From contig JABANP010000096.1 of NCBI GenBank assembly GCA_013115135.1, positions 62,001 to 126,000 of the forward strand: a stretch of DNA of 64,000 nt, in the 5' to 3' direction. Each line of letters opens with the position of its first letter. Positions within the stretch are counted from its first letter, which is position 1. The notes below the pieces were generated by a model that was given only the letters and a program-made list of their open reading frames with translations, ran no database searches and was not told where the DNA came from. Positions 12,231-27,914 of this stretch are shown here, in pieces. The position numbers and the translations under genes were made by a program. Source of the stretch: Perkinsus olseni. Its lineage: Eukaryota; Perkinsozoa; Perkinsida; Perkinsidae.

Positions 12231-13239
12231 ATGACATCCGTATCAGCGTCTAATCCAGCAGGCAGGCTGGTCATGGATGGTCAGGTATTATCGGATAGGG
12301 TTGTGGATAGTGTGGCAATGAGATTGATCAGGAATCTTGAGTGCGGCCAGGAACTGGTCCAAAGGTAGTATCACTGCAAAGGCCAGCGGACTGTGAAGTG
12401 TCCATCAGATGGCGAGCCGAGATAGCAGACTTGCGGGAAGAGAATAAATATGCTTTAGGGTACTTGAGTACACTTGAAATGTGTTCGTGTGCCCCACCAA
12501 AGAAGTCTACTAGGCGGTATAATCTGAAGAGACCTAAGCTGACTACGAGGACCAAGGTGAGTGGGCTATGAATAGTTACTGTTGATGCAGCTCTTGTGTT
12601 AGGATGCGATATTGGAACCAGATGGGGACATTGGAGATGATTGTTTTAGTGACTTCACGGATACTGTCATTGCACCCTCGTCTAACCCAGCGTTCCGAAA
12701 GTATACAGTGGCCAACTCCGATGTGATGAAGGTAATGAGAACCCTGACCGGAGAAGATTTATAGTAGAGACTCCCCTCAGGAGAAGGAAGCGACACCGGT
12801 GGTATTGCATTCGAAGGTTGGCACTGGCATGGTGAAGAAGCAGACACCCTCGTCGCCCTCTTCGTCCTCAGTGAAGGCATCATCTTTGTGGCACAGCGCT
12901 ATCTCGGGTAGCCCAGGTTCCAATAACCCTAGTAGTTCTACTTCCAATGATTCTCCATCGTCTCCTATCGGTGAGGAGGATGATGTGGAATCTGATGATG
13001 ATGGTGATGATGGTCCCTCCGGCGATGATCGGCCTACAACCAAGATGGTCGTATACGGGTACACCGCTCGTAGAAGAGCCAAGATGTACGAGTGGGGTAA
13101 GAAGAACGGCATGGCAAGGTGCTATCCCTACTATGGCTTCGTTCACCTATGTGGGAGCAGCATTGAATGGTTCTTTCCTCAAGGAGATGTGCTGCTGAGT
13201 GGATTCTTTCGTAAAGGCAAGAAGGAAGAACGCATATGA
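12231..13239 (+). CDS. Uncharacterised nuclear-type protein: coiled coil, basic patch, Ser/Asp-rich tail
   Basis: The start ATG is at 12231. Exon 1 is open to a GTAGTA donor, then exon 2 reads WRAEIADLREENKYALGYL (likely coiled coil) followed by a Lys/Arg-rich stretch ending before a GTGAGT donor. Exon 3 (about 12600-12730) is acidic. After a GTAATG intron ending CCCCTCAG, the last exon holds Ser-rich sequence, a long Asp/Glu run (VESDDDGDDGPSGDD) and a short conserved-looking block with aromatic residues before the stop near 13237. No known domain is recognisable. It lies only about 70 bp upstream of MCM7 on the same strand. A decayed copy of its first exon lies at 10.67-10.84 kb. Confidence 0.5.
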
Positions 13240-13309
13240 TCTTTCAGTGTCTCTGATGTTTTGTGTTGTTGATACTGTCAATTCATCGTGGGTTCGACTA
13301 TCTCACATA

Positions 13310-16830
<3,521 letters not shown>

Positions 16831-17541
16831 TGCTCCGACCTTCTATTACACAATTATTTGATATCCTCATGCATGCTTCGGGAGGCCCCATCCGGTTGTG
16901 TTCTCGTGAAGTGGGCACCAACACGCGCCACTTCGCAGCAGTCGCCGTCTGGAAGCGTGCGGATGACGGTATACGGTCGAAGGTTTGCCCAGCTGGGAAT
17001 GAGTGATTGGCTGCACGTAGCACATGGCAAGTCGTTGCAGAGTACGAATGACCATGGAGAAGTGAAGACCGCTATTTTAGAGTCCTCGAACCAACTGCAA
17101 CGAGCTACCAACTGAGCTCACGTTTTTGGGCTCGGCTCAACTATCTTGCACACATTATGAGGGTATCCAGGCCCCTCCCTATGCCCAGTTTTGTGACGAT
17201 TACGACGAAGTCTAGTACGTCCTTCTCAATGTGGAGCTTATAACTACTGAAACGCAAGATATGCCCGCGAGACGAATAACAATGAGGTTGTTAACAGATA
17301 AAGTATCGGTCCCACAAGTCGTTTGTGTGGTGGGAGCCCTGAAGATATCGGGTGCTGATACTGCTTATCTTCAGGCTTATCTCCGTACACAAACTTAGCC
17401 TAACATCGATTAGGAAGAGAGATGATAATAAGTCTTGAGCAGACTCCCATTGATGCAGAAATGCTATGGAAAATGATGTGATGACGATCCTAGTTAGTTT
17501 TGGTAGCCGGCACGGGGTAGTTGCTCATCGTCTAAGGGGTC
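16831..17541. other. Intergenic stretch with a tRNA-like fragment
   Basis: Between the convergent MCM7 gene and the minus-strand gene at 17542. On the minus strand around 17080-17125 there is an A-box-like run GAGCTCAGTTGGTAGCTC closely followed by GGTTCGAGGACTC. The D-arm is recognisable but there is no room for an anticodon arm, so this is a truncated tRNA relic. I see no other feature. Confidence 0.45.
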
Positions 17542-17904
17542 TCAGCTTCCGCTGTAAAGTTTCACTGCACCATCCTTATACGTCATCAGTACGGCATTCA
17601 CATTGGCTATGGCGGTTAGCTTCTTAAAAGTATCATCACCAACTTGCTCGGGGTACAGCTTCTTGAGATACTCGAGGTCCTCGGCGGCGAGGGACACCTT
17701 GATGACGTGCTTGTTCTGGGTGTAGGGTGCTAGTATCGGTGGTGAGCCTTGCAGCACTACAGCGGCAGTCATCCTCCTGGGATTGAAGTGGAGCGACTTG
17801 ATGGGTTCGTTGGATGACTCGTAGAAGCCTTTCACTTCGAATCCACGGACCACGCTGATGTGGCCGCTCAGCACCAAGGCGAGGAGGGCGATGTGATAGA
17901 ACAT
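17542..17904 (-). CDS. Small secreted protein of unknown function, 120 aa
   Basis: A single open frame begins with a clear signal peptide (MFYHIALLALVLSG, cleavage likely after VVRG). A mature part of about 100 residues follows with no cysteines and no recognisable domain. The frame is uninterrupted and the stop lies at 17542. It is convergent with MCM7. The signal peptide and compact size suggest a secreted or endomembrane protein; function unknown. From 17905 to about 18600 I see only short chance frames. Confidence 0.55.
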   Translation of the reverse strand: MFYHIALLALVLSGHISVVRGFEVKGFYESSNEPIKSLHFNPRRMTAAVVLQGSPPILAPYTQNKHVIKVSLAAEDLEYLKKLYPEQVGDDTFKKLTAIANVNAVLMTYKDGAVKLYSGS

Positions 17905-18599
17905 CGAGACAACCTACTGGAAAGACTTTATTACGTGCCTCTAGCGTCGAGTGTTCGAAGGGCTCCGCGTGCATGCGTGCGAGTGTGAAGGCAGCACGCC
18001 GGACGGAGGAAGAGCGTAACTTCAATAGAACCTCACATTCCATGATAATGGCGCAGAACGTAGCTATACATCGACTTGCTAGGAATATGGCGTGGAGGAT
18101 GCTCAAGAGCAGCCTTCGCTGAGGCTCGCTGTTCGAATAAGTGTGAGACTAGCTTGGCTCTAATCTTCGATGACCTCCGTGTTGCGGCACGCGTGCGCAG
18201 AAAGAGTTTTTGCATGATACAGGCTGCATCAATAACTGAGTACAGTGTGGCTATTTGAGGCGGGACTCAAGGAATGACTGATCTCGTTTCTAAGCTACGG
18301 GGAACGTATGTTCTATGTTCTCTGATCAATAGCATGACGATGAATGCACGCGATAGCCGGGACGAACAGACGCACAGCGAGCTAAGGCGCACAGGGAGGA
18401 ATGTGGGTACACAGCATCAATGGAGGTGGTTCTGGAGGTGCATTTCTATGGGCCCAAGCTTCATTAGAAACCGAGGCATAGCGCTGGGTTTGACTGAGCG
18501 GCATCTCTCCGCCTCCTTGTTGCACCTCTCGATGAATTGAAGGCGAACTCTATCGACTTGGCTACCTCAGTGCTATGGCGGACAGGCTCGACCATATGC

Positions 18600-20843
18600 A
18601 GCGTCAGGGGAGTAAGAGAAGACGGCGTGACATCTGACTACGAACTAGTACGACAGTCTCAACGGCAGTCAGATCACATTCATCGGAAAGTGACGAGGGG
18701 TGCGCCAATACGTACCATGTGGTTCAGTATGTGCCGGATGGAGTCATTGCCACATACTACATCTCAATGAGGATGGGCCGGGTCGTTGGGGCTCTGCAGG
18801 CAGACAGCTTCGCCCGGAAGCTGCATCTTCTCAGACGTTCCAACAGCGAGGGTCGCTACTCTCAAGCTGAATAGCACGTCAGCATACCGGCTGGTGCTCA
18901 GTATTCTCCATTATGATGCACTCCTTCCTAATGGGTCACCGCTCCCTGATTACGCGATACAAGCTGATCGCCTGGGCCTTGATCGTCCCCACCTTAGCAG
19001 GCCCTGTGGCGGACCTGGTGCGGATGTCGGGTTGCTTCCTGATAGATCTCTTGTTTCCTGCTTAGCCCCATAGAGATACCCCTTTGAATGAAGCTCTCCC
19101 AGATGGATTGCCTGGGCCGCTCGAGGCGGTGAGTCGAGCTCGAGTTACTGTTGTACAGGCGGAACTACAGCGTTAAGCCTTTCGCCCCTCCCGGTCCGTC
19201 ATCGGGAAGGCATTCGCCACTGTCAACAGCACCTCAGCGATCTTAGCACGCTGATCACCGCTATGGAGACACCGTTGGCTTTGATCCTCAGTTGGGCACA
19301 AGTTCGTCATGCGCCGTCGTAGGAAGCAGAGACGTGGCGGTCGGGGGAGTTAGCTTCCTAGAGAGAGTTTGCTCGCGAATAGTGGTCGCGACTCCCAATA
19401 GTAGGGCACGCTGTTTGGGAAGGCTCACACTAGGATGATCGCGACTCCCGCTGTCAGTCACAGAAATGGAGCGTGCCTGCTTTGCCGAGATAGATAACGA
19501 TGAGAGTCTCCTTCCCCACGAGCCTCTCGGTCCGCCCAGAACCCTGATGTAAGACTCAATTTCAACGGGATTGCTCCGGCCAGAGGTTAAAATGCAGATA
19601 TAGATTCTCATAGACTTCTACGCCCATGAATAAGTATGAGCTTTTGCTTCACGATAGTACGAGTAGCGCTACGCGAGAGACCGACTGTCCTCAGGCCGCC
19701 GGATGTACGATATTTCCCCGTGGACTCTCATGGCGATATCTGGTCTACCTTCGCTCTAGGGAGTAGTGTATTCGCAGAGTGCTCTTGGCCATCGCCCGGC
19801 TGCCCGTAGGTAACATCCGAGCAATTGTATTAGACCACACTCAGCGAGTTGGAGATCTTCGTGAGGATGTTCGTAACGCCCTCCGCATCGAGGCTTTGAG
19901 GTGATCAGCCTTGACGAGCATGTGGATAGCATTTTCCACTACCAGGCTCATCATCTTTCTCCGAAACAGCGATGAAGTGCTTGAGAGTCTCAAGGATTTT
20001 CAAGACAAGGACTACACACATTGCCAACAGGAGAAGGTTACCTCCACCGGTGCGACCGTACAAGTGGTGACCCATTCTCGGAAATGTCTATCTGCACAGA
20101 ACGGCGCGATCGCTTGAGCCTCCAATCACATGGTGCTACCCACCGCAGGCCTTGCAGGTGAAGCTGGCGTCCTGTGCAAGGTGCTGCGGCAATGGCATGA
20201 GCAGCCCTTGTCGACTCTAGGGACGTTACGTGACTTTCTCGGTGCTGAGGCAGCTCGAGAATGGTTACTGTTTTGGGTCAAATCGTTCAGGTACCCTCCA
20301 TGGCAAGCCCTTCGCTCCCATCCACTCGAGTAGAGCGGAAACCACCGATTGTCAGATACTACGACTCACTCACTTTCGACATCTCCCAATATACGGTGGA
20401 CGTGATTAGCGAATTGTATGGTAGAGGTCACGTTGAGCCTGGGCCACACTCTAGCAGCTTCACCACACGGTTCCCTTCTTGGGGAGGGCTCAGGTAATTT
20501 AGATCGTAGTGAGAATTAGAACAGTCTCCAATCGTATATGTATAATATTCTAGACAAGGCCTTGTCTTGCAGTTACACTATTCGAGTCACAGTCAACGGC
20601 TTCCTCATCAACGTCATTGAAAGCGATCCGTTATCGACTGAAGAGGTGACAGCAGCTCTTCGAGCCCGGGGTGCAGCAGTGACATGTCCCTCAGAGAGAG
20701 CTCGTCGGTACACGGAGACGATCAGTAGCGAGGATGGTACAACGAGAGTTCAACATGTGAACGTGTCTTACTCTGACCTCTCACGGGTAAAGAAGATTCT
20801 ATCATCGATCGGCATTTGGGTTATAAAGTCGTCGCCCACGTGA
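18600..20843 (+). CDS. Possible multi-exon gene with Ig/filamin-like beta repeats (borders unresolved)
   Basis: Several plus-strand segments look coding and share a beta-sandwich flavour. Near 18700-18780 one reads YHVVQYVPDGVIATYYISM, and near 20570 another reads CSYTIRVTVNGFLI. These resemble the filamin-repeat pattern (..Y.v.Y.P...G.Y.i.V..G..i). Others, such as KPPIVRYYDSLTFDISQY near 20340, could be further exons. I could not build a continuous model and stop codons break every long frame, so exon edges are guesses. It may be one gene or two. The stretch 20844-21430 shows nothing convincing. Confidence 0.3.
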
Positions 20844-21430
20844 GCCACATGATGTGCCTCGAAGACTCTCGATAAATGGGAAGCGAGTAGTTCGGTTGGA
20901 GGCATCGAAGCAGCTCCTCATGAATGTGTTATGCCGACTTCACTTCACCGATCGACCAAGTCCGCATACACGCCTGATCCCTATCCCCAGGGGAATTCAC
21001 AAGCGGCGACCTCGAAGGAGGTTCGAATATGTTCTTGAAGTGCCACGATCAATATCATATCAAATCAAGTATATCAATCACAGCTCCTCAGTATCATGCT
21101 AGCACGTCTCCCATCTCGGTGTTATCATACCCATGTTTAACACCTACTACATGCTAGCATCAACTGACTGCCGCTGCCTCTAGTAGCCACGATGATAATA
21201 GGTGTGCTACAGTGTCCCTCAGCGGGCACTTTCCAAACCATGACGATTGGTGTTGGACTAGTATACGTGATACCACGATCGCTTCGAGTGTAGACGTGAA
21301 AGCACCAGTAACATCAATCACAGCAACCAACACAGAAGCGTCGGGGGACGTGAGTGAACTACAGACACAAAGCCGAACGCCGACAAAAAAGAAAAATATG
21401 TATCGAAGACACCCATCATGATCCCAGCAT

Positions 21431-21915
21431 TCAGTCTTCACCCTCCTCCTCTTCAAGGCCCTCACCAGGTAACCTTCTAGTGGCGATGAGGTGAGCGTAG
21501 GTCTTGGGAACATCAATTGTCCTCTTGAGGGGCTCGTCCAGGAATATACTGCCACTGCGCTTGCTGAAATGATGCATGATGTTACCGGGGACTCTCCAAA
21601 ACGCCCAATTCTGCCAATATGACGATCTGCAGGGCCAGATGGTGAAGGACAGTAGCATGTACCCAATCGTACCAGCACAGACGAATATCCTGAAAACGAT
21701 GAGTGTCGTTTGGCCCCGAGAGGTTGTAGCAGAAACCTGAGGGAACTGCACTGCTGATGGAATTCTCCGTAGCTGATAGCTGGCTTGGTGAAGAATTCCT
21801 TAGCATATCGGAAGTTGCCGGGGAGGTCATACAGTGGCGGCCCTCGGGCGGCATTGCCTGAGATGAATCGATCATGGATCATTGACCTGGTTATGATGAT
21901 GATGTTGTTCCTCAC
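21431..21915 (-). CDS. 145-residue single-helix membrane protein, unknown
   Basis: Two exons, 21737-21915 and 21431-21689, are separated by a 47-nt intron (GTTTCTG...TTTTCAG). They join in frame to exactly 145 codons plus stop. The first exon is polar and Pro/Tyr-rich (PPLYDLPGNFRYAKEFF). The second opens with a hydrophobic helix (IFVCAGTIGYMLLSFTIW), then basic sequence, and ends in an acidic tail (EGLEEEEGED). Size and layout resemble small accessory subunits of mitochondrial complexes, but I cannot name a family. It is divergent from kinesin-3, whose start is about 455 bp away. Confidence 0.55.
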
Positions 21916-22370
21916 CGAGCCTTCTCACTTGAATCCCCCTCCTGGGGATAGCCGCAGAGGCTGAGCGGATGAGCATGAGTGCAACGAGAGGACACTACAA
22001 AGAAGGTCATGCCGAATACTTTACGGACGGTGCCGTAAGACAAGGAGAAGCGAACAGACGAGACCGTAGAGGCCGAGCGATGAGTTCCCCAATAGAAGAA
22101 TCTATCGCGGCATACCATCGTTCGGGATGCTGATTGAACCAACCATGCAACTCGGAATCTACTGTGGATTCCTCAAATCCACAGAGCAGAAGGGAATTTA
22201 ACGTCTGAATGCCGATATTGGAATCGATCCTAAGTTTCAGAGTTGGTTGTAATGATGCGTTGGCGGGTGGCGATGAACGCAGGCGCAAGATCGGTCACTG
22301 CGCCACGAAATTAACAAAGATGCGCCATTGCAGAACGCAACCGATCCACGAGTATTTACAGCTTGATGTA

Positions 22371-25300
22371 ATGTCGACCGCTATAAGAGTAGGTGTGAGG
22401 ATACGACCCCTCATCATACCGAGGGAGGAGGACATGCCTACAATTGTGAGTGAAGAAGGACAACGACAGGCGACAAAGAATCTCAATCCTAGGTCACTAC
22501 CGATGGCAATACTGTTGCTATTGATATCGAAACCGAACAGTTAGTTGGGCCACCGAAAGTTGAACCTAAATACTTCACTTATGACAGCGCATTCTCACCG
22601 AGCGTCACGCAGGTTAGATGCTGTCCTCGTGGGCAGAGTGATGGAAGCGTGTTGGCTCAGGAGGAGCTCTACGCTAGCATCGGAAGGCCCATCAGAGACT
22701 CCGTCCTCAACGGTTTCAACAATTGCCTCTTCGCCTATGGTCAAACGGGCAGTGGAAAAACCCACAGCATCCTCGGTAGGAGTGTGATGAGGTGTCAAGG
22801 ACGTCCAAGCCTCCATAGGGACCGAGGATTCACCCGGCGTATTGCGGCACCTCATGGAAGAGATCTTCAGCGCTGTCGAGGAAGTAGCGCGGCATTCACC
22901 TGTTGTTGCTCAAGGGTCATTGGAATGTAGACGATTGGCTGTTCAGGAGAAGCATAACGGCAACCAGCTCTGTGTGACGGTCTCCTTTCTAGAGATTTAC
23001 AATGAGCAACTTCGAGACTTACTCGATCCAGAGACAGTACCTACCGCGATTGCTCTACAGCGGCGATCAGTCGGTTACGCGCTGGACTATCTATGACAGT
23101 GAGGGAGGGTGTGGTTTAGTTGAACGAGCTGAAGTCTCCAAATGCACTGAAGCCGCCGCCGGGGTCACCGGGCAAGAGAAGGCCCAACACACCGCCTCCA
23201 CCGACTGTGATGGCTGATGAGCCGTCCGGTAAAAATGACAAAAGGAAGAAGTTATTCGTACATCAGCATCCCACTAAAGGAGTCTTCGTAATCCTTGCTA
23301 TCCTACCAGCGGCGTTCAGTCCGACGTGCAGGTGCCCAACCTCACCGAGGCGGCATGTGGAAGTCTCAGTGAGTGCCTGTCCTTCCTCAACCTAGGGCTA
23401 AGACAACGGGCCACGGCACAGGTGAATGTCTCTCGAATCCTTGATGACTGTATGATAGAATACATCTCAGACTAACATGAATAGTCAGAGCAGTAGAAGC
23501 CACAGTGTGTTCACTATGCGATTGAGGAAGAGGCTTACCACGGATCAACAACAGCATAGTAGACGGGAAGATCGTTCGGAGTAGTCAATCCACTGTTATA
23601 CCAGTAGGGACCTCCTCGGTGCACCTTATCGATCTTGCGGGGTCGGAGAGGACTAAGAGGAGTGGAGCTGTAGGGCAAAGAATGAGGGAGGGCCAGTCGA
23701 TAAATACAAGCCTTTCGGTAGTAACGATAGCAGCACGTGTGTTGGTGATGCGTGGCAGGTGTTGGGACAAGTGATATCGAAGCTTTCAACGGCTAAGGGC
23801 GCCAGCTCGGTATCGCATATACCCTTCAGGCAAAGCAAACTCACGTAATCACCATCACAACCTCAAACGCGTCTGCGGTAGTCGTAGATACCTTCTCACT
23901 GATGCTTTGACTGGCAACAGCCACACATGGATGCTGGCAGCAGTATCCCCAGCACGTCATGACCAGGAGGAAACACTCTCCACGCTGAGGTTCGCCAGCA
24001 GTGTTAAGAAGATAAAGACCGTAGACGGTTGGTGTAGAGTGAGAGGTGTAGATGACCTCCTGTAATAGATACCAATACGATCTCCAACGCCAGAGCCACG
24101 AACGGCAATGCAGCCGGAAGCTGTCGTCAACAGGAGGTCGTATAGTTCAGGGAAATGGGAGGCTCCGAGCTCTGAAGTGTCACCCAAGGGCAAGCTCAGT
24201 CCTGGTCAACGGAGAAGGAGGAGGTAGCTCGGTGGTGCTCGAGTGTTGTGAGAAATTCTTACTGAGAATCGGGGATGGTGTGGTATGTTATTTCGTGGCT
24301 GATGGCGAGGGAATCCAAAGTCGCAGCGGGGGAAATTCTAGTGGGATTGTAGAGAATAACAGCCCGTCTATGTAGATTCAAAATACGGGAAACAGTTGAG
24401 CTTGAGCCATCAGCTCGTTCGGAGACCTCTCCAACAGTCCCTGCCGCTGTGGAACTGAGTGCACAGAGGTAGTGGAAGCAGTGCCTCTGCTGTAGGAGGG
24501 AGGACGGCATATCAGTTACCTCGAGGACTCCCTCGATGATTGGGATGCTAAACTACGGGCCTCCAGTAAGCTCTTGAAGGAGTTGAACATGGACAACATA
24601 CACGATATAGCCGGGAGGAAGGCTAAGGAGCCGTACGACTACATCACACGACCACGACCATCGCTGCGGCTGCTGTAGATACATTCTCAACATCAGCGAT
24701 GATCCATCTCTATCGGGTTGTCTAGTGTACTTCCTCAACTCCACAAAGGGTTACACCATTACACTCGTGCTCACGACTGAAGCACGCCTTCAGGCGCCGA
24801 GTCGAAGCATCACACGACAGTCGGCTGCGGACCCGATAATGATATCGTCCTCAGCGGTCTTGGCATCCCTGATCAACTTTGTGATAGCCTACTCGTCACT
24901 GCTGCCCCGCCATCATTCTCGTGTACAGGCACTCTGATCGCCGACTCCTCGAATGCTGTGGCAACGGTCGAAGTAGAGCGGACAGCTCCTCGGGAAAGCA
25001 CGGGTGAGATTGAATCATTTTCGTGGCGCAGTGACGGGTGTGATGGCAGGCCGACTGGTAGTGGGCGGCCGACTGCTCGATGAAAGTGGTCAACGCCATC
25101 GCCTTCAGGAGCGGAGAGAGAATCATCTTCGGGAGAGCATTCGTGTTCCGTTTGGTGAGTGGATACAGGCCTCCACCACCACCCTGCCGCCGTCGTGACG
25201 AAAAAGAACTCGCGCCGCTTTCCCACGTGGTTGCTTATGAGAGCTCGAATAAACTCCATCTCTATCTGGAGTCTTCCACTTCTTTATCTGGAACCCCAGC

Positions 25301-26142
25301 TGTTAGAATTCTAAACTGCACGGCAGCTTCAGCATCCTGGTAGGTCATACCTGGCTCATCGCCGGTCCTTCGGAGTGAGAGCATGAGCAAGAGCCGGGGG
25401 ATGTCAAGTCGTGGACTGGTAGAGCCAGTCGTAGAAGAGGAGGAGATACAGGAAGTTATCGTTGAGAGTTCTTTCGCTGACACCCAGACGGTAAGGATGG
25501 TGTTCGGTTGGATGATGGCGGTGGATGAGCGGTGTAGGCCAAGATGATGGCGGAAGTTAAAGTCATTAATAGGATCCTCGACGACATGGGAGTTACCGAG
25601 CACCGTGGAAGATTCATTCATGCGTATTCACACTGAATGCATGGCTTGTGTAGTGCTCTCGACCATCAGGTACAGCGATGTTCTAACACGTGTACAAGAG
25701 GCTAATGATATCCTAGATGAGCTGCGCTCAAGCTCGGGCATTAGCCTCAGTCTGGTCGTACTCGCTGATATCTCCCAAATGGCCATCACAGATCGCATGT
25801 TGAGTGATGGGAGGCTCGACAGCACCCCTGCAGCGCCAGGCATGGCTGTAAGTTGCGTCCCCTCTGTTTCTGATCGTCCACACGCTACTGGGCAATGTAT
25901 TACGATCACAGTTATTTTCGAGCGTTGTTTGCGATATAATCATGATTTCGTGCTTTTCATGCTCATGCTCATGCATTCATAAGATACAAGTGAAGCGAAA
26001 AGGGGACATTGTGGATGTGTGGTCCGTGGCGAAGTTCATCGCCAGGCTGGAGGAGATGCGCTCGAAGCACTACATAAGTCGGATGAGAACAGCAGCTGAA
26101 AATATGATGACAACATCCACTTCCATGACTGATACGTCATAG
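22371..26142 (+). CDS. Kinesin-3 (KIF1/UNC-104 type) with FHA-like segment
   Basis: An ATP-driven, plus-end-directed type of microtubule motor, in about 18-20 short exons. The start ATG at 22371 gives [13 protein letters not shown], the first motor strand. Then come the P-loop [12 protein letters not shown] (22731-22768), [15 protein letters not shown] (about 22980), switch I NSQSSRSH (about 23480), switch [12 protein letters not shown] (about 23625) with [10 protein letters not shown], and the end of the motor ([14 protein letters not shown], about 23990). A neck/coiled coil follows ([16 protein letters not shown], about 24530). An FHA-type region is next: [13 protein letters not shown] (about 24700), [10 protein letters not shown] (about 24838), [15 protein letters not shown] (about 25110). 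The tail [11 protein letters not shown] (about 25700) and [17 protein letters not shown] (about 26010) match the kinesin-3 stretch after FHA. The stop is TAG at 26140. No PH domain follows, so this is a short form. Confidence 0.88.
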
Positions 26143-26490
26143 TTTCTGATCGCCTCCGATCATGATTCAGCGATACACTCGCCAGTCGTTGGGATGTAAC
26201 TCTTACCCCCCTGCATCATCTGTGCTTTCGTTGTGGTACTCAGTATACCGAGAGTGAAAGTATTTCGCTCAGAGTGGTAGGTGGCAATTGGTAAATAGAC
26301 ATTCTACCTATCTACTCATATTTTCGCTCGCCTTGTGCATGTGGGACAGTTGGGCAGTTTCGTTTATGTCCTGTTCATTGTTGGACATGCGTGCTAATAA
26401 TCTTCATTGAGTTACTCCAATTTTCATCCGCGATGCTCGCTTTTTACTAGTAGGTTGTTTTATCCAGAAGTCGTTGATTTATCTCTAATC
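26143..26490. other. Intergenic, no feature seen
   Basis: AT-richer spacer between kinesin-3 and the secreted gene on the same strand. It presumably holds the 3' end of one and the 5' leader of the other. No element recognised. Confidence 0.4.
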
Positions 26491-26905
26491 ATGTACTCCT
26501 TCCTCGCTCTTGCCGTTCTTGCCTCCTTTATTATCAATCAAGTTGATGCTGGGTCTGCGGTGGTTATCGCTGAGAAGCTCTTGGGTGCCGATGGCGGCTA
26601 CTGCCAGCGCGTCTGTGATGAACGTCCTGAATGCATTTTCAGCTATTGTGGTGATGACAACAAATGTCACAACTTGGGTTCGGCTGACTCGAACGAAGTT
26701 GTTCCCTGTGGCGCCACCACTACTTCGTTCGACAGCTGCACTTCTGCCTGCGACTCCGTACCGGATTGCGCGGCCAGTACTTGGAAGTCTTTCTGCAAGA
26801 CTTGGCTCGCTACGCCCGGTCTGCTTCGGCCTCCTCAAGAACGCCAACGGTTTGTGCTATGAGGCTTCACCTGGCTGCACTGGTACTGCCTATGCTTGCC
26901 CCTAA
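26491..26905 (+). pseudogene. Secreted cysteine-module protein with a one-base frameshift
   Basis: The ATG at 26491 starts a clean signal peptide (MYSFLALAVLASFIINQVDA), followed by a cysteine-rich module. The first half (C...C...C...SFCKTW) lies in one frame. The second half, CFGLL followed by a CY...C...C pattern ending at TAA 26903, lies in the next frame. Comparison with the family members at 55-64 kb places the break at the GG of 26818-26819, where one base too many is present; no intron could explain so short a shift. Unlike its relatives it has no introns. Either a sequencing/assembly error or a recently broken gene. Function unknown; related proteins are secreted. Confidence 0.65.
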
Positions 26906-27914
26906 TTTTGAGAAGGCATTATAGCCTATCAGCAGCTGGTCTGCACAAGTTATTTGCTAACAGTAGTTTTTCTGTGCTGAAGTATTTGTGGCTTCTGTAC
27001 TGCTCTTTCGCATTCCACGTGTGACTGACTATTTCATTGCAACCTTTTGCTAAAGTATAAAGTGAGATAGACATGAATAAACTTTTCTGCATGCAAACCG
27101 TGCCAGTGTTAGTCTGGAGTAGAGAGGGTTATCTTTGAATGGATCATGTTAACGATGATTTCTATCATCATGAGTGGGGCAGTCAAAAGTACTCGACTGA
27201 TTTATCTTAATGAGTAACGAGTCGTAACTCACGACTGTTTCTCCACCTCTTTTGCACTACTCGCTGTGAGGATCCCATCTGTCACGATTTTTCACGTGCG
27301 TGTAAAACTTGAGAATTTCCACCCGTGGAGTAAGATCAAAATGCGTAGAAGAGTTTGATTAGTGGAATTCGCAGTCGTCGATAGAGCTGGCTCCGTTCGC
27401 GTGCCAAACCTAGACTCAAACACAAGTCACCACAGGATTCGGCAACCATCTGAACCCAGCGGCTCGGTTTAACATATATACAACAATATCCATATACAAT
27501 CGCCGATCAAGCACGACTGGGCACCATGCCGATATACGTCACAGAATCGGACGCTGAACCTGCCCAAGGTAGCATAAATTTGTGGTGACGAAGCACCAAT
27601 AACCCTTAGTGACCGTGACATCTCCCAACCCTATCGCCGAATCCTGTGACAGCTAGGACGAATGGAATTGTGACATATGCGTCACCATAAGAATGCCGCA
27701 GTACATGCTCCTTTGTCAATATTCCGCAGACACTCTCCCCACCGAGGAGGTATTGCCAGAGCAGTTATTTCATCACGATGACGACACCTCTGTGACTGGA
27801 ATGGCCAGCACTGACATAAACTGAACACGAAATTGGATTTCATAATGACTTTGCACAATGGTGCACTTTACATGTTGATGACCATCACAGAGCAACAAAG
27901 AACTCCCAAAAGGG
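26906..27914. other. Intergenic, about 1 kb, no gene seen
   Basis: Spacer between the secreted gene and the convergent minus-strand membrane gene. AT-rich parts and short chance frames only; a probable 3' flank at each end. No repeat or RNA recognised. Confidence 0.4.

Noticed and set aside
17905..18260. Opposing short open frames upstream of the secreted gene
   Set aside because: Overlapping frames on both strands, no start context, no recognisable residues; treated as non-coding.
19288..19611. 107-codon minus-strand frame
   Set aside because: It lies opposite a region with plus-strand beta-repeat-like segments and has no features of its own.
21160..21915. A 251-codon minus-strand open frame
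   Set aside because: Only its first part is coding. A clear GT-AG intron at 21690-21736 moves the real protein to another frame, and the rest of the long frame is low-quality sequence.
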